From: Arcuatula senhousia
Taxonomy: Eukaryota > Mollusca > Bivalvia > Mytilida > Mytilidae
Length of the DNA stretch: 64,000 nt
Direction of reading: 5' to 3'
Assembly (NCBI GenBank): GCA_963971305.1
Contig: OZ020308.1
Coordinates: forward strand, 25,449,275-25,513,274
Shown here: one piece after another, positions 13,101 to 26,300 of the stretch
Layout: each line of letters begins with the position of its first letter
How positions within the stretch are numbered: the stretch's first letter is position 1
The notes under the pieces: model-generated
Database searches by the model: none
The model's input: only the letters and a program-made list of their open reading frames with translations
Told to the model about the DNA's origin: nothing
Made by a program: the position numbers and the translations under genes

Positions 13101-16100
13101 TTATTTAGCCCTATATCTTGAGAACTATACAAGATATTTCAAAAATTTAAATTGCATATGATTAAGCACATCAAGATCTACATATCATGTAATTAAGTCA
13201 AAGATGTAGGACCATGTCTTTTAGGAGTTATTGCCCTTTAAGTGACAATATTTACCATTTATCAGTACTTTCCCCCTGAATTTCAAAGATTAACTTGTCT
13301 GACACCATAAGACCAACTGCATCTAAACTTGGCACACATACTCAATAGCATATATGCTACAATTCTATCGTTTGGATTTTTGATTCGTCAAAAAATATGG
13401 CTGCCATGGCTAAAAATAGAACATAGGGGTTAAATTGCAGTTTTTTGCTAATTACTCAAAAATGGTTTCAGATATCATAATTTTGTAAGAATCAAAAGTG
13501 ATCAGCATATTAAGACCAACCTGTCCTGAAATTTAGAAAAAAGATCCTACTGCTGATGTGGAAGTTATTGCCCTTTTTCGTAATTTTTGCCAAATTTTGC
13601 ACTTATTAAGCCCTTTATCATGTTTATCTCGAAAACTTAATAAGATAATTCAGAAATCTAAATCGCATATGGCTAAGCACAATAATATCTACAGAATATG
13701 TGTATCTGTGTATTTCAGGTGAGCGATTCAGGCTCCTAGGAGCCTCTTGTTTGGTCTTATTTCTTATCTTATGTTTTCTTTCTTGTATTATATTTTTTTG
13801 TGGATCACTTCTTTTCAAGATCTATGAATAAGTTACTTAAGTATAATTATAATCATAAAACAGCAAGCTAGTGTTTGAATTTTGCTCATATGACAGTCCT
13901 ATCAAACCACTTTCCGTTATTATTAACTGGTAAGCTCAGTGTCATATGCAATCAATGTTTAATGATCTTTTAAGGACATTAAACACCAAAACAAGAATGA
14001 AAATCTTTCATGATTTTTACCCAATATACATGTATGTATAATTGAAACAATACTTTGTATACAACGGCAAAATAATTGCAGATGTACATATATAATGGTA
14101 TAATTCTATTGTCCGCATCATTGTCTGATTACTTTATTGTTTCCACAATAACTTTACTTAAAGGTACCTGATTGCTATGACATTTGATTCAATGATTATG
14201 CACCATTTTGATTATCTGCTTTTACTTGTGAATTAAATTGTATTTTTAGCTTTGAACAGTTTTGTATTAACTACTGCAATGAGAAGCTACAACAGCTATT
14301 TATAGAGCTGACACTGAAGTCTGAACAAGAGGAGTACCAGAGAGAGGGAATTGAGGTAACATTTATCAAAATGTTCTGTAAATTATGAATAATTGTAGTT
14401 ACAAATTTGAAAATTTAAAGCTTAAAAAAACAATTAAAAAATGGTCTATTTCAGCTTTAGCCTGTAGTGAGAATGTTAAAATTAAAAAATTCTTTCACGG
14501 CTAAGTGTTGAAAGCATAGAATTCTTATCATGAATAAAATGAAGCATGTTTGGTAGACCTCCTTTGAGAATTATTGTTGATTTTTGGCTGGATTTCATGG
14601 AGTGAAAAATCTAGGTTATAAAATGGTGAATTTTGGGCGGGCAGGCGGCGTGCGGGCGGGAAAGAAATTTTTCGTAACAGTTTTTTCAGCAACTACTTAT
14701 CACAGCCACTTGATATTTGATTTCAGGTCTGTCGCTCATCTACTTCCTGTTTACTGACTTTGTTAATTTTTGACATTAATTGTGTACTCATCTTCTTCCT
14801 GTTTAACGAAATACGGTCATTTCTTTCTTTGACCCATTTTTTTTTACCTATTTCAGTGGGAGCCTGTGCAGTACTTCAACAATAAGATCATATGTGACCT
14901 AGTTGAGGGTAAACCTATAGGAATCATCACATTACTGGTAAATACATGATAAAACAGAGAAAAACTCAATGATTATAGAAAAAAATCAGTTGTAGCCAAT
15001 AAATTTTATTATGACCAAACAGAAATTTGGGTTTTAAAGTTCAGTTGAGTTTGTTTTAAACGCTTGAATGGATTTTATGTTGGTGACCTTTGGCATGTAC
15101 TGTATAATCATTTATTTTCATGGGGATAAAATTTCGTGGTGTAGAGCACAAAACTGAATTGGTGGGGACAAACTTTCGTGGATTTTTTATTTTGATATAC
15201 ACTCTTTAACTTAATATTTTAAATTCCTGGGGATTTAATTTTGTGGATTTTTCTTGCCCACGAAATAAACCAAAATGAATCCCCCACAAATATTTCTGCT
15301 TCTACAGTAACTATGAAGCCATGTTACATACACACAGATTGACTGGGTATTTTATAGAATGAAATTGTCAGTATCTTTCAAAAGAGAAATACAATAATTT
15401 TTGAAACAATTACTTTCTGTTTAAAAAAAGTAAATCTATGTCTACTTACAAATTAAACATCTCCTTAATTGTTTTTTTTTAGGATGAAGAATGTTTAAGA
15501 CCAGGGGAGACCACTGATATTACCTTCTTAGAAAAGATGTCCGACACTCTTGGAAGTCATCCACATTTTCTAAGCCATGCTACAGCTGATAATGTCAAAA
15601 GGAAAACTATATCAAGAGATGATGTTAGTGTATGCTACTGTTTACTTGTGCTGTCTCCCTTAGGGCTGTTCCATTTAAACATATATGGTACACAGGGAAG
15701 GCTTTTTTGAATTTAACCAATCAAAGCAAATTTTTATAAAGCATTGTTTTTACATGTATTATATGCAAGTGTCGTGAAAAAAAAAAGACAAAACCACCCA
15801 TAGTTTTTTATAAGAAGTGCCTTTCCTGAGTACCTCATATGTTTGAATGGAACATCCCTTATTTCAACATGTTTATCATATTTAGTCAGTTGATGGTTAC
15901 ACTATCTATCTTTCAATTAATTTCAAAATATTTGCAGTTATAATTTTTCTCTCCTTACTCTTGATTTAGAAAGTAAAACCTGATGTTTATTTATGTTAAG
16001 GATGGTCACTCCTGAATGTTTTTATATCACAGATTTTATGGTTTGTGATGGAAATGAAAGATAATTGTACACTTTATCAAATGACAAAATGAAACCTTAG

Positions 16101-19100
16101 GTCCTTGTGTTTTGTTTCCAATATATAAACTATTCTTGTTTTAACTTTTAAAATTGTGAAGTTTTTAGCCTTAAAAACTATCAAGTTTTATCAAGAATTT
16201 CAAGAAATTTTAAACAGTTGTGGTTTAGGGTCTATATAATTAGAAAATGTCATAGAAATTAGAGGTCAATATGCAAATCATTAAGTCGCCTGCAGCATGT
16301 TGCAAAAGCGACATATAGGGGTTACTTTGGCACTAGTTGTCGTCCTGCATCGTCACAAAAATTTCCGTCACAGTTTTCCAGGCAACTTCATGCCACAGCC
16401 TCTTGATATTTGGTTTGTAGCTTCATCACATAGTACTATAAGTTATAAAGCAGTTTTATGCCCCCAAAATAACTACTTCCTGTTCGACTCATACTTAACA
16501 TTTTATATACATGTATAATGGACATACAATGTAGATGCCAAATTTCTGTCGCAGTTTTCCAGGCAACTACATGCCACAGCCTCTTGATATTTGGTATGTA
16601 GCTTCATCTTATAAGGTGTAAAGCGATTTTATGCCCGAAAAATAACTGCTCTCTGTTTGATAAATACTTAACGTTTAATATATAATGGACATAGATGCCA
16701 AATTTTCGTCACATTTTCCAGGCAACTACATGCCATAGCCTCTTGATATTTGGAATGTAGCTTCATCGCATAGTACTTTAAGGTGTAAAGCGATTTTATG
16801 CCCGAAAAATAACTACTTCCTGTTCGACTAATACTTAATGTTTTGTATATAATAGACATAGATGCAAAATTTTCGCCGCAGTTTTCCACGCAACTACATG
16901 CCACAGCCTCTTGATATTTGATATTTAGCTTTATCGCATAGTACTTTAAGGTATAAGGCAATTTTGTGCCCGAAAATTAACTACTTCCGGTGTGGCGAAC
17001 AAACATAGATATGCAGGCGACATATGCCTTCCGGGGAAGGCTCCATTTAGTTTCTTTAGAAAGGTAAAGTCAAGAGGAGTTTCAAAATCTGACTAAAAAA
17101 AATTAAACATGATGAGTGACCATCCTAAATGACTTTATAGTTTGAATAATCTGCAGGCATTGATATACTGTAAATACTTTGTTTTTTATTATATTTTTCG
17201 TGTGGTTCAAATTTTCATGGTTTTTCGTTGGTGCCCTTGAGCCACGAAATTTTATATCCTATGAAAAGGAAACTTAACATTGATATGTATGCTGCAGACT
17301 TAGTACAATGTACTAGTATCACAAATTTAAGAATCCACAAGCTAACCACTTTTCATCAAACCACGAAAATTGGTACCCATGAAAAAAAATGAATCCACAG
17401 TATTATGACTTTGGTGTATGTTTCAGGAGTTTAGACTGGTACATTATGCTGGAGAAGTTACATACAATGTTAAAGGGTTTATTGACAAGAACAATGATCT
17501 GCTATTCAGAGATCTCAAAGAGGTAGGTTTAAACAAATCTATGACATGTAGGTATATTTTTCATGATTGAAAAATGATATCTTGCAACTCGATACACAAC
17601 TACACATTTCCATCAGGGTATGATTAATCATTACTAACAAAACTCATAAAATTATACTTGTCACTTTAACTGCAGAATGATGGTAGAAAAAGTAAATTAT
17701 TTCTTTTAGACATATTCACTTATTCTCAAGGCTGCTAAAAACTGTTACACAAGGTCTAGAGACTTAAAACATCATAATTTAATAAGTATATTAAACAATG
17801 ACAATCAGTGTAGCTTTATGAGTAAAGCAATGATCAATCAATTTAACTCTTTTTATTAGCCGAGTTGCAATGAAGTTGAACTTGGCTATTGTGATGATGA
17901 TGGCAGGCGGCTGGGCGGGCGTGCATCAACAATTGGTTTCAGGACCATAACTCAAAAAGTTGTGAACCAATTTTAATGAAACTTTGTAATGTTGTTACCA
18001 ATTATAAGAGGAGAAACCCTAATGATTTTGGGGTAATTTCGTTCAAGGATCGAGGATTCACATATTCATATTTTCTGCAACTTTGAAAATTTTTTAATAA
18101 AGCTTACATTTTTCCTGCTGAAACCATTCCTCAATTTGTCTCCATTTTACATGTAATTCCTGTAATAACCAATTATGTTAAATCTTAAAATGAAGACAGG
18201 GAAAGTTTTGGTTAATAAAATACAGCAACTCAGCTTTGCACCCATGAGCATATTGATTTTATTTCATTGAAAATATGAAGACAAGTCCTTTGTAATTTCA
18301 GGCCATGAGTGAAACATCTAATCATATACTAGCAGACTGTTTCCCTAAGAAGGAGATTTATAACAAGAAGAGACCAGATACGGTAAGTTATACAGGAGAA
18401 TTAAAGTACCGCTGCATAATGGATTATAGGTTTTAAAATCAAGGTTGATAGGCTTACTTTTTGTTTAGCCATTAAGTTAGGTGATATTACTTATAGATTG
18501 AATGCAATATTTTGTAGTTTTATGGGTGTGTAAAAGTGTGGACCTATGTGAACATTTTCAACATGGTTACATGAAGTGCTTTAAGCCGGGACAAAAACAG
18601 ATTTTGAATGAAGTGAAGTAGCACTTCATGTTGAAAATGATTGCAAAGGTCCACGATTTTACACACCAATAGAACTACAAAATATTTTGCATTCAATGTA
18701 TCAATAAGATTCAAATTTATTGGAAATTGGAAATTATTTTTGAACAGTGCTTAAATTATTCCCAATTATTTGCATTTAAGTTGATACATAAAATGTTTAT
18801 TAAAAAAATAATGGAATTTTAAGCAACTATTAAATATGAAATGAAGTCCGTCTGACATTTTAGTTTGTGAATAAATTCCCAGGTCTGTACACAAATAAAT
18901 CCTTCAAAATTATATTTATAACTATAATAGTATGTATAACATATTACTTCTAGGCAGGAACCCAGTTCAAGAACAGTTTATCACAGTTGATGACTATACT
19001 TATGTCCAAGGAGCCATCTTATGTCAGATGTATTAAACCTAATGATTACAAGAGAAGACGTAAGGGATATTGTTGTGTAAGGGCTGTTCCAGCAAAACAT

Positions 19101-20298
19101 ACATGGGACCAGGGGAAGGCACTTTTTCTACAGGGGTACCACCCATAGAAGCAAATTATTAAACTTTCCCTATTTTATTTGAACTTAATACAAGTTTCTA
19201 ACACCCAACCATACCAGCAAATTATATTGCCTTCCCCCCGTCCCATGTATGTTTTGCTGGAACAGCCCTAAAGACTCTGTAGCCAACTACCAAATTACCG
19301 TATTACGGGTTAATGATCAGTTTCTTTTAGATTTATATAAGATAGTGCATGTACACCTTTTAGGAAGCTAAAATTATTTGATCTTTGAAATAACTAATAG
19401 TATTTTGTAATTATATTTAATAATACAGATCCTAAATTGTTACAAACATTTCATTTTTGTCTCGCCTGCGACGAATAGTCGCGGAAGGCGAGACATAGGT
19501 ATTACTTTCCGGCGACGGCGGCGTCGTCGTAAACTTTTTTGTAAGACTTTTGTGGACAATGAATTGCTTGAAAAGTATAATAGCTAGGCATCTGATATTT
19601 GGTATACAGATAGTTCAGGTTATGGTCTACGCAACTGTCACCATGCCGTTTGACCCTGACCCCATTTTCACGCTCCAGTGACTCTGTGAACTTAGGTCTT
19701 TTTTCAGGCCGTAAACTTTTTTGTAAGACTTTTGTGGACGATGAATTGCTTGAAAAGTATAATAGCTAGGCATCTGATATTTGGTATACAGACAGTTCAG
19801 GTTATGGTCTACGCAACTGTCACCATGCCGTGTGACCCTGACCTCATTTTTACGCTCCAGTGACTCTGTGAACTTAGGTCTTTTTTCAGGCTGTAAACTT
19901 TTTTGTAAGACTTCTGTGGACGATGAATTGCTTGAAAATTATAATAGCTAGGCATCTGATATTTAGTATACAGACATTTCAGTATATGGTCTATGCAACT
20001 GTCACCATGCCATGTGACCATGACCTCATTTTCACGCTCCAGTGAATCTGTGAACTTGGGTCTTTTTCAGGCCGAAAAACTTTTTTGTAAGACTTTTATG
20101 GACGATGAATTGCTGGAAAGTTATAATAGCTAGGCATCTGATATTGGGTAAACAGACAGTTGCGGTTATGGACAACGCAACTGTTACCATGCCATGTGAC
20201 CATGACCCCATTTTCACACTCCAGTGACTCTGTAAACTTTGGTCTTTTTAGCTCACCTGGACCAAAGGTCCATGTGAGCTATTGCCATCACTTGGTGT

Positions 20299-20330
<32 letters not shown>

Positions 20331-23300
20331 CGTTAACAATTTTTCAAAAATCTTCTCCTCTGAAACTACTGAACAGAATTAAATGAAACTTGGTATGATT
20401 GATCCTTAGGGTGTCCTGCACCAAACTTGTGTTTCGATTTTTGATCTGTCAAAAAACATGGCCACCGTTACTAAAAATAGACTAGGGGGGTCAGACTACT
20501 GTTTTTGGCTTATAAATCAAAAAGTATAAGAGATAGAGGAAATCTGAGGCCATGCTACTGATTCAGCATCAAAAGCTCTACAAAAGTCTCCATTTGGTCA
20601 AAGTTGTCAGATGACCCCTTATAGGGGTTACGGCCCCTTAAAGGTGAAAAATAGCATTTTTTCATGTTTTTGGCCGACAGAATGAAAACTATTGCAGATA
20701 GAGATTAGCTGTTGCTTGCTTAAATGTTCAGCTCATTTAACTCTACAAAAGTCTCCTTAGGGTTGAAGTTGTCAGATGACCCCTTATAGGGGTTACGGCC
20801 CCTTAAAGGTGAAAAATAGCGATTTTTCATGTTTTTGGCCTACAGAATGAAAACTATTGCAGATAGAGATTAGCTGTTGCTTGCTTAAATGTTTGGCTCA
20901 TTTAGCTCTACGAAAGTTTCCATAGGGTCGAAGTTGTCAGATGACCCCTTATAGGGGTTACGGCCCTTGAAAAATAGCGTTTTTTCATGTTTTTGTCCTA
21001 CAGAATGGAAACTATTGCACATAGAGATTAGCTGTTGCTTGCTTAAATGTTCAGCTCATTTAGCTCTACAAAATTCTCCATAGGGTCCAAGTTGTCAGAT
21101 GATCCCTTATAGGGGTTACGGCCCATGAAAAATAGCGATTTTTCATGTTTTTGTCCTACAGAATGAAAACTATTGCAGATAGAGATTAGCTGTTGCTTGC
21201 TTAAATGTTCAGCTCTTTTAGCTCTACAAAATTCTCCATAGGGTCGAAGTTGTCAGATGACCCCTTATAGGGGTACGGCCCCTGAAAAATAGCGATTTTT
21301 CATGTTTTTGGCCTACAGAATGAAAACTATTGCAGATAGAGATTAGCTGTTGCTTGCTTAAATGTTCAGCACATTTAGCTCTACAAAATTCTCCATAGGG
21401 TCCAAGTTGTCAGATGACTCCTTATAGGGGTTACGGCCCCTGAAAAAAGCGATTTTTCATGTTTTTGGCCTACAGAATGAAAACTATTGCAGATAGAGAT
21501 TAGCTGTTGCTTGCTTAAATGTTCAGCTCATTTAACTCTACGAAAGTCTCCATAGGGTCGAAGTTGTCAGATGACTCCTTATAGGGGTTATGGCTCCTTA
21601 TAGGTGAAAAATGGTGTTTTTGGCCTATAGAATGAAAACTATTGCAGGTAGAGAAAAGCTGTTGCTTGCTTAAATGTTCAGCTCATTTAGCTCTACAAAA
21701 GTATAGGGTCAACATCAAGACCAGGTGAGCGATTCAGGCTCCTGGGAGCCTCTTGTTTTCAGACAGAAAACATTTTGTAAGACTTTTGTGGACAATGAAT
21801 TGCTTGAAAAGTAAAATAGCTAGGCATCTGATATTTGGTATACAGACAGTTCAGGTTATGGTCTAGGCAACTGTCACCATGCCATGTGACCCTGACCCCA
21901 TTTTCACGCTCCAGTGACTCTGTGAACTTAGGTCTTTTTTCAGGCCTTAAACTTTTTTGTAAGACTTTTGTGGACGATGAATTGCTTGAAAAGTATAATA
22001 GCTAGGCATCTGATATTTGGTATACAGACAGTTCAGGTTATGGTCTACGCAACTGTCACCATGCCGTGTGACCCTGACCTCATTTTTACGCTCCAGTGAC
22101 TCTGTGAACTTAGGTCTTTTTTCAGGCTGTAAACTTTTTTGTAAGACTTCTGTGGACGATGAATTGCTTGAAAATTATAATAGCTAGGCATCTGATATTT
22201 AGTATACAGACATTTCAGTATATGGTCTATGCAACTGTCACCATGCCATGTGACCATGACCTCATTTTCACGCTCCAGTGAATCTGTGAACTTGGGTCTT
22301 TTTCAGGCCGAAAAACTTTTTTGTAAGACTTTTATGGACGATGAATTGCTGGAAAGTTATAATAGCTAGGCATCTGATATTGGGTAAACAGACAGTTGCG
22401 GTTATGGACAACGCAACTGTTACCATGCCATGTGACCATGACCCCATTTTTACACTCCAGTGACTCTGTAAACTTTGGTCTTTTTTTCAGACAAAAAACA
22501 ATTTGTAATACTTGTGTGGACAATGGATTGCTTGAATAGTATAATAACTAGGCATCTGTTATTAGGTATACTGACACTTTTTGTGTTTATATCAAGAAAT
22601 GAAAGCTTAGGTAGTTGATTTTAGCGATGGTGCCGGCAGGCAAGACATACTTTTAGTGGCCACACTTGTTGTTTTGTTTTGCACAAAACTTTCCTTTTCC
22701 ATTGTGATCTATGTAAATTGGAAGCTTGTATACTTTGCATTTGAGAAATCATTTATACAAAGCAATCAGACTCAAATAATATCAATAAATAGCTATGCTA
22801 TATAAAATGCACTCTTTGTTCCTGGCACAGTTCATGAATTACAGTGGATTCATTTATTTTTGTGGGTACCAAATTTCGTGGTTTGATAAAAATTGATAAG
22901 TTCATGGATTCTGAAATTTGTGGTTCTGCAGTCTGCAACATACAGATTAATGTTAAATTTCCTTTTCATGGGGTATCAAATTTTGTGGGTTGATTCCACC
23001 CACGAAAACCACAAAAATTGATACCCCACGAATAATAATGAAACCACAGTATTCCCTTTGTTTGACAGACTTGTTTGATGAGAAGATTGTTCATCACCAA
23101 GTTAAGTATCTTGGTTTAATGGAGAATCTAAGGGTACGCAGAGCTGGCTTTGCTTATAGAAGACCATATGAAGTGTTCCTGAAAAGGTAAATTATAAGAT
23201 AGTTTCTAAGAGAAAAAAAACCAGAGACAAACTGCACAATGGTATTTGTTCTGAAAAGAAATGTTCACATTTGGGGCTATGGTGTTAAGTGCACCAGGAA

Positions 23301-26300
23301 AAACTTTTAATTACACATGAAACACACATGTAACTGATTATGTACCTTTTAACAAATTTGACATCAAGCCAATATTGGCCAGTTCTTTTAGTGTTGTACT
23401 CTATTGAAATTACTCAGGGGAGATAATTGGACTTTTTTTTTGGGGGGGGGGGGACAATTTAGAGTCTGATTTTAAGCAGGGGATATCCTACTAGCTCACA
23501 GTATTCTCCTGTTAATTTCATAATTCTTATTTTAGATACAAGAGTCTATGTCCCTATACCTGGCCTCATTTCCGAGGGCCTGCCAAAGAGGGCGTGGAAA
23601 TCCTGGTGAAATATTTGAACTATGACCCTGAGGAGTACAGACTTGGAGAGTAAGTTGTAGATATTGACATTTAAGAAGAACAAAAACAAAATGATGGCTG
23701 AGTTGAGCAAATTACAGTGGGTAAGTAGCAAAACAATACACAACTTTCATTTTGATCATGCAGATTTGTAGTTCTACATGTATCAAGGTTCCCACGCCAC
23801 CTTGAAAATGAGAAAAAGTTGTGAATTTTGAAATGCTTTTCTCAGTCATGAAAAGGGCTTGAAAATGCAAAATTTGCCAAAAACCGGGAAATTGCTGTGA
23901 ATTATGACTTAGAATATAACGTGCCATCGGAAAATAAAATAAATCGCCATGTCCTTCTTGAAACCAGTTCAAATCTGACCAATTGTCCGTCTGACTTTTC
24001 CTCTGAGCATTTGACAATTACCCCAGTCAAAATCTAGATCGCCACTGCGCTTGCTGTACAGACGCTTCATTATACTGTGGTTTCATTATTGTTAGTTCAA
24101 TGGGTATCAAATTTCGTGGTTTTCGTGGATGGCATTGACCCACGAAATTTGACACCCCAAGAAAAGAAAATTTAAGATTTTTCTGTATGCTGCAGACTTC
24201 TGAACCACAAATTTGAGAATCCACGAAATGGTCCCTTTTCATCAAACCACGAAAAATGGTACCCACGAAAATAAATGAATCCACAGTAGATTCTCTATCA
24301 ACAGTTATTACATCGAATCACAACGACAATGGCGAAAATTGTGAACAGTTTCCCTTTCTTATTGAAACTATTGATATGTAATAACATTATACCAAAGGAA
24401 ACCATAGATAGTTGTGTAGCCACAATCACTTAAAATTAACGCAATGTTAGGCATCTTTACATGGCTGATACAGCCCCGTACTTTAATAGCTTGTCCATTC
24501 ATCAATGATACAAAGTGAACATATTATTCAGAATCTGCCACAAGGCACAAGTGCACTTGTGTTGTTAAACATAACACACGTACATAAAAAGAACTTAAAA
24601 AGGAAATGCTATAAAGGATTATCTCAATATGTTTGCAAAACAAATATAACTGAAATGTAAAAAAAAACTATTTTGATATGCATATTTTGATAAGTAAAAT
24701 GTCGTCAGCAGCATTATTTAGAATTGAAACAATTGGGACACCTAATATCAAAGATGTTGGGGGTGAATTACTAAATTCCAATAGAATGTTCCAAAAGGGA
24801 AGCCAAATCCAGCCCTTGGACATCGACCTGTGCAATACCTAGAAAGAAGTCTGGAGTTTGTCAATATTGTGAATTTTGAAACTGCGTGTCAGAAAATTTG
24901 ACTCCTGTGTAACAGATTAAACTCTTGGACCAATTTATACATTTGCAAACATAGGATAAGTTGAATAATACAAAACATAATCTACAACAAGGAAGATTTC
25001 CTTCGATAAACAACAAAATTTGACCTTGAAAATTGAGACAAAGCTTTGAAAAATCCTTGAAAAGACTTTGAATTTCATCACAAAAAAAAGAGTGGGAGCC
25101 TTGATATTTACTTGGTTTTGTGTGTAAAATATAAAATCCTAAAAATACAAGCCATGGGGACACTGAGATGAAATTTTTTTTCTCTGATTGTAAAAAATGT
25201 GAACTGTGAGAAATGTTAGTACATAAGTAGTTAAGTATTCAGTATTTGGTTCTATGTATGATGATATACCTTCTTTGATAGAAATAAAGATTTATGTCGT
25301 AGAATAACATTAAAAAAAAATTGCCCTTTTATCTTTTCAGAACAAAATTGTTCATTAGATTCCCCAGGGTGCTGTTTGCCACAGAAGATGCATTTCAACT
25401 CAGAAAACATGAACTTGGTAGGTTAATGAAAAGTTTTTCATATAATTAGAAATTATCAAATAAAAATTGCATATCATTTATATTTCTTATGAAATTTGTA
25501 AGCAATTTTTTGTGAGTATCCACTCAGTATATAATAATCAAAATTTCAAATATATATTATGACCATATTTCCAAATTAATGCCACATCAATCATATTGGT
25601 ATGGTAGGTGCATCTAGTGATGATAAGAACATTGCATGCTTTGGATGCTGGATGTGACCTATATTTTCTGCATGAATGATCATGTACAGAAAAATGGTTT
25701 AAGTCTATTCCCTCTAACTGACAAGTGCTACATCAACCATATTGGTATGGTATGTGCACCTAGTGATGCTAAGCACAATGCATGCTTCAGATGCTGGATG
25801 TGACCAATATATTCTGCAGGAATGACCACTTATAGAAGAATGGTTAAAGTCCATTCCTTCTTACTGACAAATGCCATAGTAACCAAATTGGTATGGTAGG
25901 TGCACCTAGTGATGCTTAGCACAATGCATGCTCCAGATGCTGGATGTGACCTATATTTTCCGCACGAATGACCACTTATAGAAGAATGGTTAAAGTCTAT
26001 TCCTCCTTACTGACAAATGCCATAGTAACCAAATTGGTATGGTAGGTGCACCTAGTGATGCTTTGCAAGATGCATGCTCGGATGCTGGATGTGACCTATA
26101 TTTTCCATGTGGATGGCCTCTTAAAGAAGAATGGATAAAGACCATTCCTTTTTTACTGAAATGTGCCACATCAACTCTATTGGTATGGTAGGTGCACCTA
26201 GTGATGCTTAGCACAATGCATGCTTCGGATGCTGCCAGTGACCTATATTTTCTGCATGAATGACCACTTATAGAAGAATGGTTAAGTTAAAGTCCATTCC

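Noticed and set aside
19809..22523. Repeated frames of about 70 codons with [16 protein letters not shown]
   Set aside because: Antisense of family A units; copies arise from the tandem repeat itself.
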